Shown one piece after another: positions 23,182 through 35,715 of a stretch of DNA of 64,000 bases (within the stretch, counting starts at the first letter, position 1; each line of letters starts with the position of its first letter). Below the pieces are notes generated by a model. It saw only the letters and a list, made by a program, of their open reading frames with translations. It had not been told where the DNA came from and did no database searches. The stretch is taken from NCBI RefSeq assembly GCF_029784155.1, contig NC_073693.1:313325304-313389303 (forward strand). The letters run 5' to 3'. The DNA comes from Uranotaenia lowii (taxonomy: Eukaryota > Arthropoda > Insecta > Diptera > Culicidae). The translations under genes were made by a program, and so were the position numbers.

Positions 23182-25399
23182 TACCATTGTCCGAGGAAGC
23201 CAATATTTAAAAAAATCTAATTCAATTTTTGAATTGTTATTATAATTGTATTTCATGCAATTCAGTGCTAAAAACTTAACTTATAGACACAATAAGAAAC
23301 ATTTATTTTTGGTTTTCATAGCATAGTGAAATTGCAATTTAAAATTTTGTAGTTTAAATTTATTGATACTCGAATAAAACTATCTTTACTATTTAAAAAG
23401 TCTGAGGCCAGTCAGAACCCATGAATTTCAAGTTTAAGAGAAAATTTTGATTTACTTACAATTGAAATTGCAACTTTTGAAAGAAGTTTAAAAAGAAAAT
23501 TTTTTTATAAAAAGTGTTAAAGAAAACATTTCTTAATTCTCTACTGCATATGAACCCATATATGGCTTCAAACATTTTTTAAAAATATTTTTAGCATGAT
23601 TCAGTTCTGTAAAACATTGCAAATTATGTTTATAATTAAAAGAACTGATTTAATACATTATTCAAACAATTAAAATTATTGGAAAATAGACCTATTTTTT
23701 GGCATAACTATGGTCGATAAGAATATTTCCAAAAAAAAAAAATCTCAACGTTTTCTTTTTTTATTGAAAAGAGGATTAATTTTGTTATGTAGAAAAATGT
23801 GGATTTGATTTCAATAAAAAAAAAGTACTAGTTAATTGTTAACATTTTTTTTTTATTTTGTGTCAGTTTTCAGGGGTAAAATTATGAAAATAAACTGTTC
23901 CGGTTAATGATAGAGTTGTAAAATATTCTAGATTCAAAGAAACAACGCTTTAAAAAATCCTCAAGTTTATAAAAAAATCAATAGAAAAAATGATTTGTTA
24001 CATCATTAAAGAACATTCATTAGCTTTTGATATTAAAGATTTAAATTCCATTTACAACTTTTTTGAAGACTGCGAATTTGGTTTTGACTTATGCTTTTAA
24101 AAAAAATATTTGATTCATTTTGATTAAAAAAATATTCCAAAATATCCTTACACTTTCATATTCAACCAGACTGTAATAAATAAACCTGAGTATCTTAGAA
24201 ATGTTCTAAAATAATATTAAAAATAAACCTATAAATCTCAAAAACTAGAGCTGAGAGAGAAAAAAAAACTAAACTACATATTTGGATATGTCACCCTTAA
24301 ATTAGTCAAATTAGCTCTAAACCCCCCGAGCAAACGGAAGAACGTAAATTTTGTTAGCTTGTGCTATCGAAAAGAAATAAACTTAAAATCATCAATATTA
24401 TTGCAATCATTTTGTTATTTTGTTTGTTACCATGGGTCTTTTTTAACATTCAAATTCAAAGAATTTTTGATCTTAAATGCTTCACTCGAAACCCAAATAT
24501 GTATATTTTGAGGAAAGAACCATGCAATGTTGAATCATTTTAACATTTTTGAAGAATTTACATAGGTCTTCTATCGAAATAAACACACCCTCATGAAAAT
24601 AGGAAATATTTTTACTGTATTTTTTTTAAATTTTATTTCAATTTTCGTCATGGATCAGGTTAGAAATAAGTGCATTCGAAATTTTCGCAAATTTTCAAAG
24701 GCGTCTTAACACATTCAAGCTTTAAATAGTGTCATTTTAAATTTTATGGATAAGTTATGACCAGTGATCGAAAATATTAAATTTTCCAAACAGTGCGTTT
24801 GAAAGAAGATGGTTTCCTTTTTAAATAAGCGAATTTTAAGCGGTTTCAAATTTATTATTATTAGGCTACAAAAAAACCGTGCCGTGCATAAAGATGATGG
24901 TCTTGTGTTTAACTCTCAAATTAAACACTATCCCTGTAAAATTATAATATTAGCATCTTTTTACATTTCCAAATTTGTAACAAAGAGTTTTGGATTCCAA
25001 ATTTAACCTTAATTTGCTTGTTTTTTTATGATTAATAATTTTTTTAAAATTATTGTAATGATGTGAGATACTTAAACAAATTTAAAGAGATTTTTTGAAC
25101 ATCTCATCTCATTCTTCGAGACAGTTTTTAACTCGTTGCGGTAAAATCAACGAGTTTTTTTTTCATTTTACTGGTACATAATTGATGAGAAATCGGAATC
25201 GTTTAATTTCCAATCTTATGATATTTTTCTTACACATTTTTTTAATTTTATATTTTGGGTTTAATCCCTGATCTTGGAACCAAAACTGAATTTCGGTTTC
25301 CTTTTGTTAATTTTCCCGGTTTTGGTTTTGAATTTCCGGTTTTTCCTTGTTTTCCCGGTGAGATTTTCAATTCCCGGTTCTGTGGCCACCCTGATTGTT

Positions 25400-26640
25400 G
25401 TTTAGTTCCATTTGGCCATTTTTTTTTACAACATTAGATTTTAGTTAGAGATTTCAGGTACAAAGTATTGTCACCCCAGCGATCAATCTCTTTTGGACCA
25501 TAAACCTTTTAACTTTCTATAACCATAAATTGTCTAGCTGGAGGGTAATTATTTGGGTTGGAAAATGTTATGTATAAGTTACCCTTTCTATAGGATTGAT
25601 TGGTATTAAACCTAATTTGGACTGCTTAAACGTACGTTGCTCATTGCAAAACTTGAATCGAAATATTTCTCAATATATGTGTATATATTTTTTACATTTA
25701 CGAACTACATATTTTTCATATGATAGATTTATCACATTACATTACATACATATACATTACACCAATAAATAAGTTTTGAACAATATTCCTAATTGTTTTT
25801 AATTTACAGACTTTCTAATGAAAATTTTTAGGTTTTCCTGTGCAAGTTGATACATTTTGAATTGAATAAAGAGTTGGTCGAAATCAAGCAGCGAAGTGAA
25901 ACAAATTTATGAAAATTTATACAGAGTAGTTTCATAGAATAAATAGAAACAAAAAACTATCCTCACAAAAACTTGTTGCGTGGAGCCGAGATTTGTTCAA
26001 AACAGCTTAAACATGACAGAAATACCTAAATTTAAAGATAAAGTAGAACAATCCATATGAACGAGTTCTGATTTGATTTGATTGATTGATTTGATAATCA
26101 ATCGAAAACGCTCACCGAAGAAGATATTAAGTAGCTATCGAAATAACGGTATCTGAACTTTTCATTCACCGTGGTTGAATTAAAAGGAATATTTCGTTTG
26201 CTTTGATTCAGTTGAATCATTCAACCAAGCCTACACACAAGACAATAGAGTGATTTGAAATCAATTTCCAACAATAAGTACGCAATCAAAAAAATTAAAA
26301 TTGCTCAAACTCGGGCATTATCGTGCTGCTGATATTATAAGTCAACATGTAACAATAATTCTAGAGGATGTTTTTCGGTATTCACACATACAATAAATGG
26401 CAACTAAAGATACATTATCAAATCGCGGTTGGACAAGTTATTTTTCCTTCTTCTTTAATTTGCATTACTTGCGTTACTGTTTGTCGACCCAGACAACAAT
26501 TTGGCGGGTATTTCGAATTTGTAACACAAATATACGTGCAAATATACGTGAAAACATATTGTATATAATGCAGCAAAACCAATATATGAGTATCATTTTG
26601 GAGGCCATATAGGTCCATTAGCACACATATGCTTGATTTG
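25400..26640. other. AT-rich intergenic DNA, no gene
   Basis: Nothing with a family signature was seen on either strand. The overlapping open frames at 26368-26756 lack any domain and partly overlap the tandem repeat that follows. Confidence 0.45.
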
Positions 26641-26646
26641 AATTGT

Positions 26647-26812
26647 ATTGTCGTAATAAAATCGGGCAATGTATTTAAATACGATAAAGAATATGCATGA
26701 GCAGCACATTGTAGGTGCAGATATACGGATTGTCTTAATAAAATCATGCAATGCATTTAAATACGATAAAGAATATGCATAGACCGCACATTATAGGTGC
26801 AGATATACAAAA
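26647..26812 (+). repeat. Tandem duplication, two units of 82 bp
   Basis: Unit 1 starts at 26647 and unit 2 at 26729. Both contain TAAATACGATAAAGAATATG and end GGTGCAGATATAC. They differ at a small number of positions. Confidence 0.85.
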
Positions 26813-29380
26813 ATGAGTTTAAATAACATTCTACGATATAACCTGTAAAAAAAATACGACTTCTGGTTGTCTGGGGAATACAGAAAATTCATAATTCTAT
26901 TTTAAAAATTGTTATTAGGTACATTTGTTTAAAAAATCTACAGAAAACGATCGTGCGGACAATTGTTTCCAGCAAATTATGTACGTTCCAATAATGCCAC
27001 CAACTGCTGCGTTCCGCAGGGATTGATGTTTCCATGGTAAAGTAGCCTAGTTTAAATCGATTTGTCACTTTAATGCAAATCCATCACATGTTCAGCCCAA
27101 TTTGGAAGTAGATTCCATTGCTTTGATCCAAAAGGGGACACAATTTTTCACCACTTTTGTTGTTGGTCGTTGGACTGCGACTCGTAAAAGTCATACTCGC
27201 TCCCAACCCAACAAAGGTGCATCAATCTGCACGGGTTGAAGTTATTTTGTTGAATTGAATGTTCTTGGAAATGACTTTTAGTTTTATTTTCCAGGTTTGT
27301 CCAGGCCAGGCCGGGCCCTTTGAGAAGGATACTCCCCGGCCCGGGAGCGGAATGTTACATGGAAAAGTTTGTTTTAGCAACGGGTTCCTCGCTTCCGATG
27401 GTTCGCCCGCTAATGGGGGCACATTACGAAGCATTAGAGTTTTTTTTATGCATCGTCGTTCCGCGTTTTCCACGAATAACCAAAGTTCGACAGTTTTCTG
27501 TGTTGATGTTATTGCTGTTGGTGTTTCTCTCTTGGAGGACGACTTTGCAGTCAAAATAGCAAGAATAGCGTGTCCTAAAAATAGGTTCGTCATAGTCACA
27601 TGCATCAAGGCAGGATAAATTTGGGTATCCTGCTGCGACCCGGGCCAGCGGGCCAATGTATAAGTTATGTTTGACATTATGAGGACTTCATTGTATTCAA
27701 TCAGAAGAACAAGTTTTTCTTGCTTATTTTGTGCATGATTAGCGTAATTTTTTCAAACAATCTTTGCTACAATGTGTATGGTATAAATATTTAGATAAGT
27801 CACTGAAACGTGACAAGTGGCCTCGGGAAACCACAAGCATGAGTTTTTTGTTCTTTTGAGGATCTTCTCAAATACGGGTTTGAATTTTTTTATGAATAAC
27901 ACTTCGGTCTTTTTTATGCGGTTTTTGCAAGGTTTTTCGGAATTAACGGTATCAAAATGAAAACATGTATTTCTTTTCAATTAAAGATTCTGAGATTGGT
28001 GGGTGACCGGTGGCATGAAACTCCTAGATTATGGATATTGGGTGACAGAGCTAAACGAGTACAAGTCGAATTTTTATGTAGTATGTAGTCTCTTTACTTG
28101 AAACCATCAAGGCAACAATCAACGTATTGTCGATCTAATACGGGATATAGGAATTGCCGCATAACTTCAGTCGGTGTACCTTCTTCCAGAACATAAAAAT
28201 GGCGTTTTACTTCAACCGGGGTGGGATAATTTTCAATTTAGGTTCCTTATTGGCCTATCATCGGCGATTTGATGGGCTAAGACCCCCCGTGAATGAAGAT
28301 CCAAACACGAGCATGTGAGCATAATACATGATGATACAACAATCAAGGGGTCGGAAAAAATTGAATAACTTCCATTCGAATATGTTTATTTCAACCCTCC
28401 CTACTCGGTTGGGGTTGCGAAAAATTGCACTTTGCAACATCGAGTAGCGAAAATGACCTTTCAATGCATGCATCAGCAAGCAACTTCAATGTGGCTGATT
28501 TAAATTCATGGCAAAAGGCAAAGGGCAGTCTTTTAAGTTGCGAGAAACTTTATCAAAGATAGGCACTGCTAAGAAGCGTGTTTTACTTATACAGGTTTTT
28601 GTTATGTGTAGCGCTACGGATGTATTCTGTTCTTTACATAAACCTAGCACCGGATTCGTCTAGACATAGGAAGGGAAATATAAATAAATACCGATTGCCA
28701 AATCCTTGACGGCACCTTCCCCAAAAATAGAAGAAAGCATAATCGCAATTTCGTTAGCTGTCACTCGGAAGCATTGCGCGCCCAATGCAGGCCAATTTTA
28801 TTAATATCGAACCATATCGTGCCGGTGGAAAGCAGCATGGAAGTATGGATTGGATAGAAGGTATAAAGAGAGCAAGCAGAAAAAAAAAACAAATCGTTCC
28901 TATTTCCACGGTCCTGTATACATACTTCATGGTATCCTATCCTATCGATAAGTTCTAATTACTACTCACTGGGGGAGGTATTACGTGTATTTAATAGTCG
29001 TTATAGAAACTGAAAAAACAACCGTTATTTGTCCATGAATTAACGAAGTTCAACCTTCTGAGCAGATACATGAAGTGTATAGTACTATATTAACATAGAT
29101 ATTCAACGAAGCCTCGTAAACAATCTCCAGGTCATATTTAGATCAATGAGAAACCGTTAAGTTCAATTTAGATTCCTCATGAACATTCATAATCGGTATG
29201 TCATAACCTTAGGGATGACAGGAATGCACTTAGAACTATTTCTACAAATTTTATGCTTTCTTAATCATTTATAAGAATAATCCATATTATTCTAGATTAA
29301 TTTTTTTCTCAATAATTGATTCTGTGAAATCGATAATAAACATCCTCAAAAAACTAAAGTTGCTTCTATCTCATTATCTC
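26813..29380. other. Intergenic DNA with one GC-rich island, no recognised gene
   Basis: The part at 27250-27670 is GC-rich and open on both strands (119 codons plus, 151 codons minus), with an acceptor-like TTTTCCAG at 27287-27294. Neither translation shows a domain, a repeat pattern or a signal peptide. It could be a fragment of an unrecognised TE or host exon. The rest is AT-rich. Confidence 0.35.
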
Positions 29381-29384
29381 CTAA

Positions 29385-29450
29385 CTAGCTGATTAACCCG
29401 GTCTTGCTCGGGTTTTCAAAAAGGGTTGAAACCGTATCAAAAGTTTCTCA
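29385..29450 (+). repeat. Partial ACTAGCTGACCC-family end
   Basis: AACTAGCTGATTAACCCGGT resembles the starts at 12756 and 37960 with a 4-bp insertion. No matching downstream end was found. Confidence 0.4.
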
Positions 29451-30145
29451 AACGCTTTTTAAATACATTTTTTTCCCCATAGGAAATGACCGAATACGAA
29501 AGATTACAGCGTTTGGATATTCTGACTTGAACATTCCATAATACTGTTGGTGGTGATCTACGTGCTCATTTGAGATTACATTAGGTATATTTTTTAAGAT
29601 TGAAATTTCCCAGCTTTATCTGTTGAATAACTTTTAATTTAAAACCAGTTTTTAAATCTTGAATATTCCGAAAAGAAAAAAAAAAGTTGAGGAGGTTGTA
29701 ATTTAGCCACGACCGCAAAGGAAACGTAGAACCACAGAGAACGTAGAACTGCGGTAATATTCTCTTGTCAATGTATTGCTTGTATGAAATTTGAACTCCA
29801 ATATAATAGATCGACATATGGTCTATTTTTGCAATTTCAACATGTGGCATAAAGTTTCCAGTGGCATAGTGTCAAAATGACAATATCTGGCCGTGTGACA
29901 TAATCCTACCATGAAAAATATTATTATTTATTATTTCATAGTTTATTAGTTCTTGTAAGTTTAGATAACATATCTTATTGTATTGTTACAATGTGGTGTA
30001 ATATGTGAATTAATTAACGTTCTCATGGTGTGTGATAGAAAATCTAAACTTACTAACTCTAATTGCTAATTTTACCTGTGAAGAGGAGATGGGGGCATAA
30101 TGGCCACCTTAAGCAAAACGCTTATTTAACCATAGTGAACAGCGG

Positions 30146-30954
30146 TAGAGTGTCCATTTCCCGGCCATTTTCCCATTCCCGGGAATCGGGAAATCTGGTG
30201 GCCTGATTCCCGGGAAATCCCGGGATCCCGGGATCCCGGGAATTATACAAAGACATGTAAAATACATGCAGTTCGATTCTTTAACTAATTTTTAATCAAA
30301 TAAATCAAACTGTCAACAATGATAAATTAAAAACAGTTAAACGAACTATAAAATAACCTGAATAAGTCAAATGGAGAATTCATCCATGCAATTAGGGGTT
30401 AATTAAAAAATATCATTTTATTTGTTTGATTATTCCAACTTTTTTCAGTTTTCTGAACATTTTATATATTTGCTCTTCATATGAAAAAAAAATACGATGT
30501 TTTTTCATTTTTATGTTGTGAAATTCATCTGGCTTCCAAAGCTAGAGGAAAACAAGTACATAAATGTCTTTCAAGAAAACACAATCTGCCTACCTGCTGC
30601 GCGATTTTTCAAATATTTTTCGAAGTGTTGTGGGTTTTCGTTCAATGAAAACGGTGTGGAAATACAGAAAATCTTTTTTAACTTATCTATTTGAATTTAA
30701 AAAATTGCACCAAATGGCTGCAAAATATCTACTGCCACATGAATAGGCATATTCTCAATGAGTTTTGTATGACTATATTTCCAAAAAGAACAACAAGTTT
30801 GTGGTTCCAGAGGCTATCAGGCTTTTCCAGAGAAATAATTTCATACATGTCGGGAATTCTTGGGAATGAAACTATGATTCCCGGGAATCGGGAATTCCCG
30901 AATTTTTCAAATTCCTGAAATTCCCGCCCGGGAAATCCCGGGACAGACACTCTA
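30146..30954. mobile_element. 809-bp hAT element, non-autonomous, nested
   Basis: The termini are TAGAGTGTC and GACACTCTA. An exact 8-bp duplication, AACAGCGG, flanks them (30138-30145 and 30955-30962). Both subterminal regions are packed with CCCGGGAT/ATCCCGGG and TTCCCGGGAA palindromes. An 8-bp duplication with (T/C)A-G-type ends is the hAT signature. Weak AT-rich open frames in the middle have no recognisable hAT domain. It inserted into the left arm of the foldback, so it is the younger of the two. Confidence 0.9.
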
Positions 30955-31242
30955 AACAGCGGTAATATGTGAATTACATCATTGTTTCGTGTTCAGACAC
31001 TCAAATAGTCTATGGCTTAATTGGATGAAACTTGAAAAAGTAGATAAAAACGTTTAAAAATGCATTTTAAAAATTTTTGCCGAAAGCTGAAAACCAGTCA
31101 CTGTAGAGGCATAATGAGAAACCCCCCGAGGCAGTATGAGCACCATTGATGAAGGCAAGATGAGCGTTTTCTGCCGGGGAATCTAGCAGCGAATTCGACT
31201 CGATTAAGTCAACTGAATAATTGAGCTACAGCTTAACTTGAC

Positions 31243-31310
31243 GATTTGGCCTATTGGTTGGATGTCGGAGAGGTAATCAGTAGGCTCGGGTTCGATTCCT
31301 GTTCGAGGTG
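31243..31310 (+). repeat. tRNA-like module, left arm of foldback
   Basis: GGCCTATTGGTTGG resembles an A box and GGGTTCGATTCCTG is a strong B box. A T run follows at 31312-31319. Stem pairing is poor, so it is not a functional tRNA gene. Confidence 0.5.
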
Positions 31311-31539
31311 ATTTTTTTTCATTTATCATTGGTCATGATTGCACTAAACGGTGAGGCGAAGATTCATAAAACAAAGCAATAACAAAATAATCTATGTCTG
31401 TTTGTAGAATTCAAAGAATTAACACATGCTCATACTTTATGTTTCTTGTTTTTTGTTTGACGGATGATGCTTTGATGCTATTAGCCGTATAATGTAACAA
31501 TAAAAAAATCAATCATGAATGGTATGTGCAAAAAAAATC

Positions 31540-31608
31540 CCCTCAAACAGGAATCGAACTCGAGTCTACTGATAACCTCTTCGACACCTTACCAATAGGC
31601 CAAATCGA
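31540..31608 (-). repeat. tRNA-like module, right arm of foldback
   Basis: Read on the minus strand it matches the left module (GGCCTATTGGTAAGG, then GAGTTCGATTCCTG) and ends in a T run. The two modules converge on a central spacer of about 230 bp. Confidence 0.5.
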
Positions 31609-32108
31609 CAGACGAAACAAGTCAAGCTGTAGCTCGATTATTCAGTTGACTTCATCGAGTTGAATTCGCTGCTAGATTCCCCGGCAGAAAACGCTCATTA
31701 TGCATTCATTGATAGTGCTCTGTTCGCCTCCAGTGAACAAATTAAAGTAAAAACGCGTTTTAAAATTGATTAAAGTGAAAAGTTAAAAATTTTATGATGC
31801 TGAAAATTGAGAAACAATGTGTAGATCATGTTGCAGTGCGTACATTTCAGATCAAGATGATTTAAAGGTCATAAAAGCTTATTTGGTGGTGCTCAAAAAT
31901 TATAATATTTTCGCCACTTGAGAACCTAGCTGTTTATTATTTAATATTTCTGTAAAGATGAAAAGGATATTTCTTTTTTGGTGAAAAATTAATACTATAG
32001 GTAGTACGAAACAAGTCCTTATGAAAATTTGTATAAGAAAATACGTCCTTATGTAGAAAAAAGGAGTGCTTATTATGCTCTGGGTGCTCGTTATGCCCTC
32101 ATCTCCCC

Positions 32109-32845
32109 TACTTGTGAAATTTGACTCTGAAGTAGCTAATTTTATTGTAACAGGTAAAGAAATCTAGGAAACAATACCTCCAACGAAAACCGATTTTTTC
32201 AGACACAAAGTTCATAAGGATGGTAAAGTGTCGTAAATAAAGAAAAACAAAACGAAAACCGATTTATTCATAGAAGCTGAGCTATGCACCGGAACAACAA
32301 GGCTATCGGTACGTGAGTTTTTAAACGAAGTAAGAATGGATGTGGATGGAGTGGTTTACTAATTTTAATTATTCTAAAGATGAATAAGCATGTTCTGTAA
32401 TGGTATAATCGGCTGAAAGGACACCCAGATAAAACTTTTCTGAAAGTGTGTCACTCTATCAGATCTAGTAAGATTGAAAACAGGTACAGCAGGAGTTTAG
32501 AGCAACACGAAATCTGTTCAAATCATAACAAGCAGCGTTAGAACCATGATAAATAGAGGATATATATAGCACTTAATCAGTTTTAGTTTTGTTTGAACAT
32601 CTAAACTTTTAATGGTTAAATTTATTTTCTTCAAAGAGCTTCAAATTTTTCCACACTGAGCTGAGATAAAACGATTCCAAGAAAGATTACTTTCGGAAAT
32701 GATGCCTTAATTAGTTGCATGCAATGCATGCAAATAATATATAAAAATATAATTATATTGCTTTCGTTTTTGATAGATTTATTGTTAGTATATTAACTGT
32801 AGAACATTTATAAATCCTTTCAAGATCAAAGTTAATCTTTCTACC
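32109..32845. other. AT-rich stretch, no gene
   Basis: No feature could be supported. Confidence 0.4.
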
Positions 32846-32848
32846 AAG

Positions 32849-33142
32849 TTATGATATAGAAAAATAGCTTTCAGATCCTAAATATATTTGAACGTCATCT
32901 ACAAAGAAATGCAATGAGCAATACTCAAGCACTGAAGGTAAGTCGTTTATAAAAAGTGAGACCAATATCGGACACAGAATAGAACCTTGAGGCACACCAG
33001 ACTCAATTAGGATGAACGATGACAAATCACTATCCATTGACACCACACGCTCTTTTTTTATTAACCATTTATGGTTCTTATATAACCATTTTTTAACTTT
33101 TTCCGCGTTATGTCTTTTAATGACTTCTTCATGAGAACCCAT
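32849..33142 (-). pseudogene. Reverse transcriptase fragment of a Jockey/I-type LINE
   Basis: The minus-strand translation contains SGVPQGSILCPILVSLFINDLP followed by FVDDVQIYLGS. These are the conserved RT palm motifs; the second is a FADD variant with Val. Only about 100 residues remain, with no endonuclease nearby. It is a 5'- and 3'-truncated relic. Confidence 0.85.
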
Positions 33143-33149
33143 AAAATGA

Positions 33150-35400
33150 CTTTTCAGGCAGGCGAAAAATGGTTATTATTTAAAGCTACCAGTATGGTTA
33201 ATGGTTTTTCGTTTCCTTACGTCTGAGATTTAAAAAAATACGATTTTCAAACATCCATAAATTTATATATTTACTGGATTAAAGTTCTGAGCATAATCTT
33301 TATCAAATCATTACTGATTCCTCTTTTTACTGTTGAGGCAGCTGTAGTCCAGATCGATCGCAATTTCGCCACGTCCGGTGGGTGATGTTCTCCGGACAGT
33401 CCGACCGGTTCCAACCCCATCCGAAAGTTACAGAAGATATTCGTTCTACTATTTCGCATTATCACGCCGGAGTTCCTGATGTTGTTTCTATCGCATGCAT
33501 GGTTACTAGCTCTTCCGGATTCATGGTAACCTCAATAGTCAACGACTCCTTCGGCACCGACAACAGATTCTTGGCACATAGTTCAGAGTTCAAAAAGTGA
33601 GCTCGTTCCGACCATGCAACATAATCTACGATCATGCGACATAATCAGATCATGCGACATAATCTGACACAAATAACACATGACATATTACAGGACACTA
33701 CACTTAACGTTTTTACTAACGGAAAAAGGAATTAAATTTTCCTTTTTTGTCGACCGGCTTCGGGCTCGATATTGCCCATCTACAGAACGATGTCTGACTG
33801 ACTATTGCGTTGCATAAGTAAAATGAGTAACATATTCCGACCATGCCACATAGTAAAACTATCCTCTTATCTAAGTTTATGGCATATCGGCAAATTGAAA
33901 TTCTAGTTAGAGAGCAATTAAGACAGAAATGAAAATTGATAGGTGGAAAGGTCAAAGCTAGAGCGCTTTGGGTAGAAAATTTTCAGTAAAACTATGCAAC
34001 ATAATCAGACCATGCAACATAATCGAACCACTCACTTGTTGCACTTAGTCCAAACATGCTATGGATGGTCGGATTTGCTCCCTATAGTGTTGCCGTAAGA
34101 CGTAATTCTACGTCAAAAATCTAATTTAAAAAATAAAGTATAAAATGTAAAATAAAAAAATTACAACGTACCAACACGTGGATAGGCCATTACGTCATTT
34201 AATAGTCATAGGTTTATGTGAGAGTAAATGATGAAGATTATGCTCAAAACGATTCAAAAATTAGTCAACTCGGTAATCTTTGTAGGCTGCCTTAGAACTT
34301 TGGGTCGTATGGTTGAGAATTCAATTTTCAAATATGGTATAACCATTTTGGGTTGCCATTGCTTTATTCCTTCCTGCCGTACATGCTGCTATTAAATGAT
34401 CATTAGTTGAAGTTTCAGAGGCCTTGCTCTAAATGCAATAAGTAAATGCGTCATTATCCTGCAGTATGTTTAATTTGCAATCCTCTATTCTGTTAAAAAA
34501 AACTTAAGTAGAACCGTTTAACGATGAAGACCGTGGGCGCATCAACTCCAAAAGAAATTTTGGAAGGCCTTAAAAGTTCTTAACGTCGTTATCCGTTCTA
34601 AATAAAAAACCGACCACACGACCTTTACAAAGTTAGCAAATAAAATTAAACCACGCTGTTACTGGCAAACCGCATACACAGAGTATATTCAAGTTTGCGC
34701 TTTTAGCCATATTTAGGTCCTATGACAAGCGAAAATAAACTAAAAACTCCCTCTGAGGGTTCAGGCAGGATGTTCCGTAGCAGCGACAGATTGACGCAAT
34801 AGGAAAATTCGTGCCCCGGCATGATTAATGCTTATGACCCGGACCCTACCGGGCGCTAACTTTTCCCCAATCAACCAACGATATCGGAGGGTAAGGGGGG
34901 ATTGTTTAATTTAAGTTTGACATATATTTCTGGCGCTCTGCCTATCTATTTATTGTTGGCGTATTCCGAAAATCCACAACCAGACCAGAGGTTGTAGTGC
35001 TAAATATAGATTTATAACAAGCAAGACCTACAAAAAAAGTATCACCCGTTACTACAGGTTGCAGTATATAAAACGGAAGCCTCAAATAGATATGATTTAT
35101 GGCGGTCCATAATTAGCCTCGATGGATTCGTGACACGAAAGAAATGATCCCGCTGTTTATAGTAAATGCTTCTATGTATCTATAACACCGGCCAAGTTTA
35201 CTTTACGCTGACGATTTGCAAACATTATGGCACTGAATGGAAGATTTTTTGCCTTTTTTGGTTATCGAAACCTGAGAGTTTGATGGAACCTTCGTCAACT
35301 AAAATGTTGATAGGGTTGAAGATAGTTTTTGCCAGCAGGCGTAAATAAACATATGGTTAAATTCCCACAAGGCAGTTCAGACTGAGACAGGTTTGAAGTT
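33150..35400. other. Mixed intergenic DNA, no recognised gene
   Basis: Two GC-richer islands are present (33340-33600 and 34740-34910), neither with a recognisable domain. A cluster of short direct repeats occupies 33610-34026. The remainder is AT-rich. Confidence 0.4.
33610..34026 (+). repeat. Interspersed 17-bp repeats (GACCATGCAACATAATC)
   Basis: Near-copies of GACCATGCAACATAATC occur near 33611, 33630, 33647, 33839, 33990 and 34008, all in the same orientation and clustered at the two ends of a 420-bp block. This looks like reiterated subterminal motifs of a transposon, but no TIR was found. Confidence 0.5.
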
Positions 35401-35482
35401 TCCTAAAGCCTGGTTTACACTTCCCGTGAGAATGGACGTAAAAAAAATCTTATTTTGTCAATAACTGAACAACGCAACTAAA

Positions 35483-35713
35483 CTAGATTTTTCAACCTGG
35501 TGGAATCTATGGGGAATGGTTGAAGGATGAAAATCTAACTAGTCTTTGTTTAAGATCTCCTAGAACTGTTTGTATTCCGATTTACTCGGTTTTCGCCGCA
35601 AAGTCTTCATCATGGCGGGAGAACCGGATTGAAAACATGTTTAAACAATATGACTAGTTGGATTTTCACCTCTCAAACATTTCCCATCGATTCCTCCACG
35701 TTTCGAAATCTAG
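35483..35713. repeat. 231-bp imperfect inverted repeat
   Basis: It starts CTAGATTTTTCAACCTGGTG and ends in the diverged complement CCTCCACGTTTCGAAATCTAG. Pairing continues inward (GGGGAATGGTTGAAGG with CAAACATTTCCC, and AACTAGTC with GACTAGTT). CTAG is present at both tips. It is probably the reiterated end of the outer element. Confidence 0.5.
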
Positions 35714-35715
35714 TA

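Larger units (their letters stand above)
20331..25393. mobile_element. 5-kb decayed TIR element with 6-bp target duplication
   Basis: The left end is TAGGGTGGTCACA and the right end is TGTGGCCACCCTG, whose complement is CAGGGTGGCCACA. Both ends are followed inward by CCGG-rich text (CCCGGTTTTCC). ATTGTT lies directly outside both (20325-20330 and 25394-25399). No transposase is readable. The interior holds a second, younger element (22225-23181) and otherwise AT-rich DNA. The termini look hAT-like, but hAT duplications are normally 8 bp. Confidence 0.5.
30083..32108. mobile_element. Foldback element copy 1, with nested hAT element
   Basis: The left end is GAGGAGATGGGGGCATAATG. The right end, on the opposite strand, is GGGGAGATGAGGGCATAACG, with TA just outside it. 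Long inner arms pair with each other (TTCTGCCGGGGAATCTAGCA on the left at about 31169, its complement at about 31670). Each arm carries a tRNA-like module, pointing toward the centre. No coding capacity was seen. A second copy is at 55901-57716. Without the 809-bp insert and its duplication the element would be about 1.2 kb. Confidence 0.75.

Noticed and set aside
26418..26756. 112-codon minus-strand frame
   Set aside because: It overlaps the 82-bp tandem duplication, is low in complexity and shows no motif.
27222..27677. 151-codon open frame on the minus strand and 119-codon frame on the plus strand
   Set aside because: Both are open through the same GC-rich island, with no domain, signal peptide or family pattern; I list the island but not a gene.
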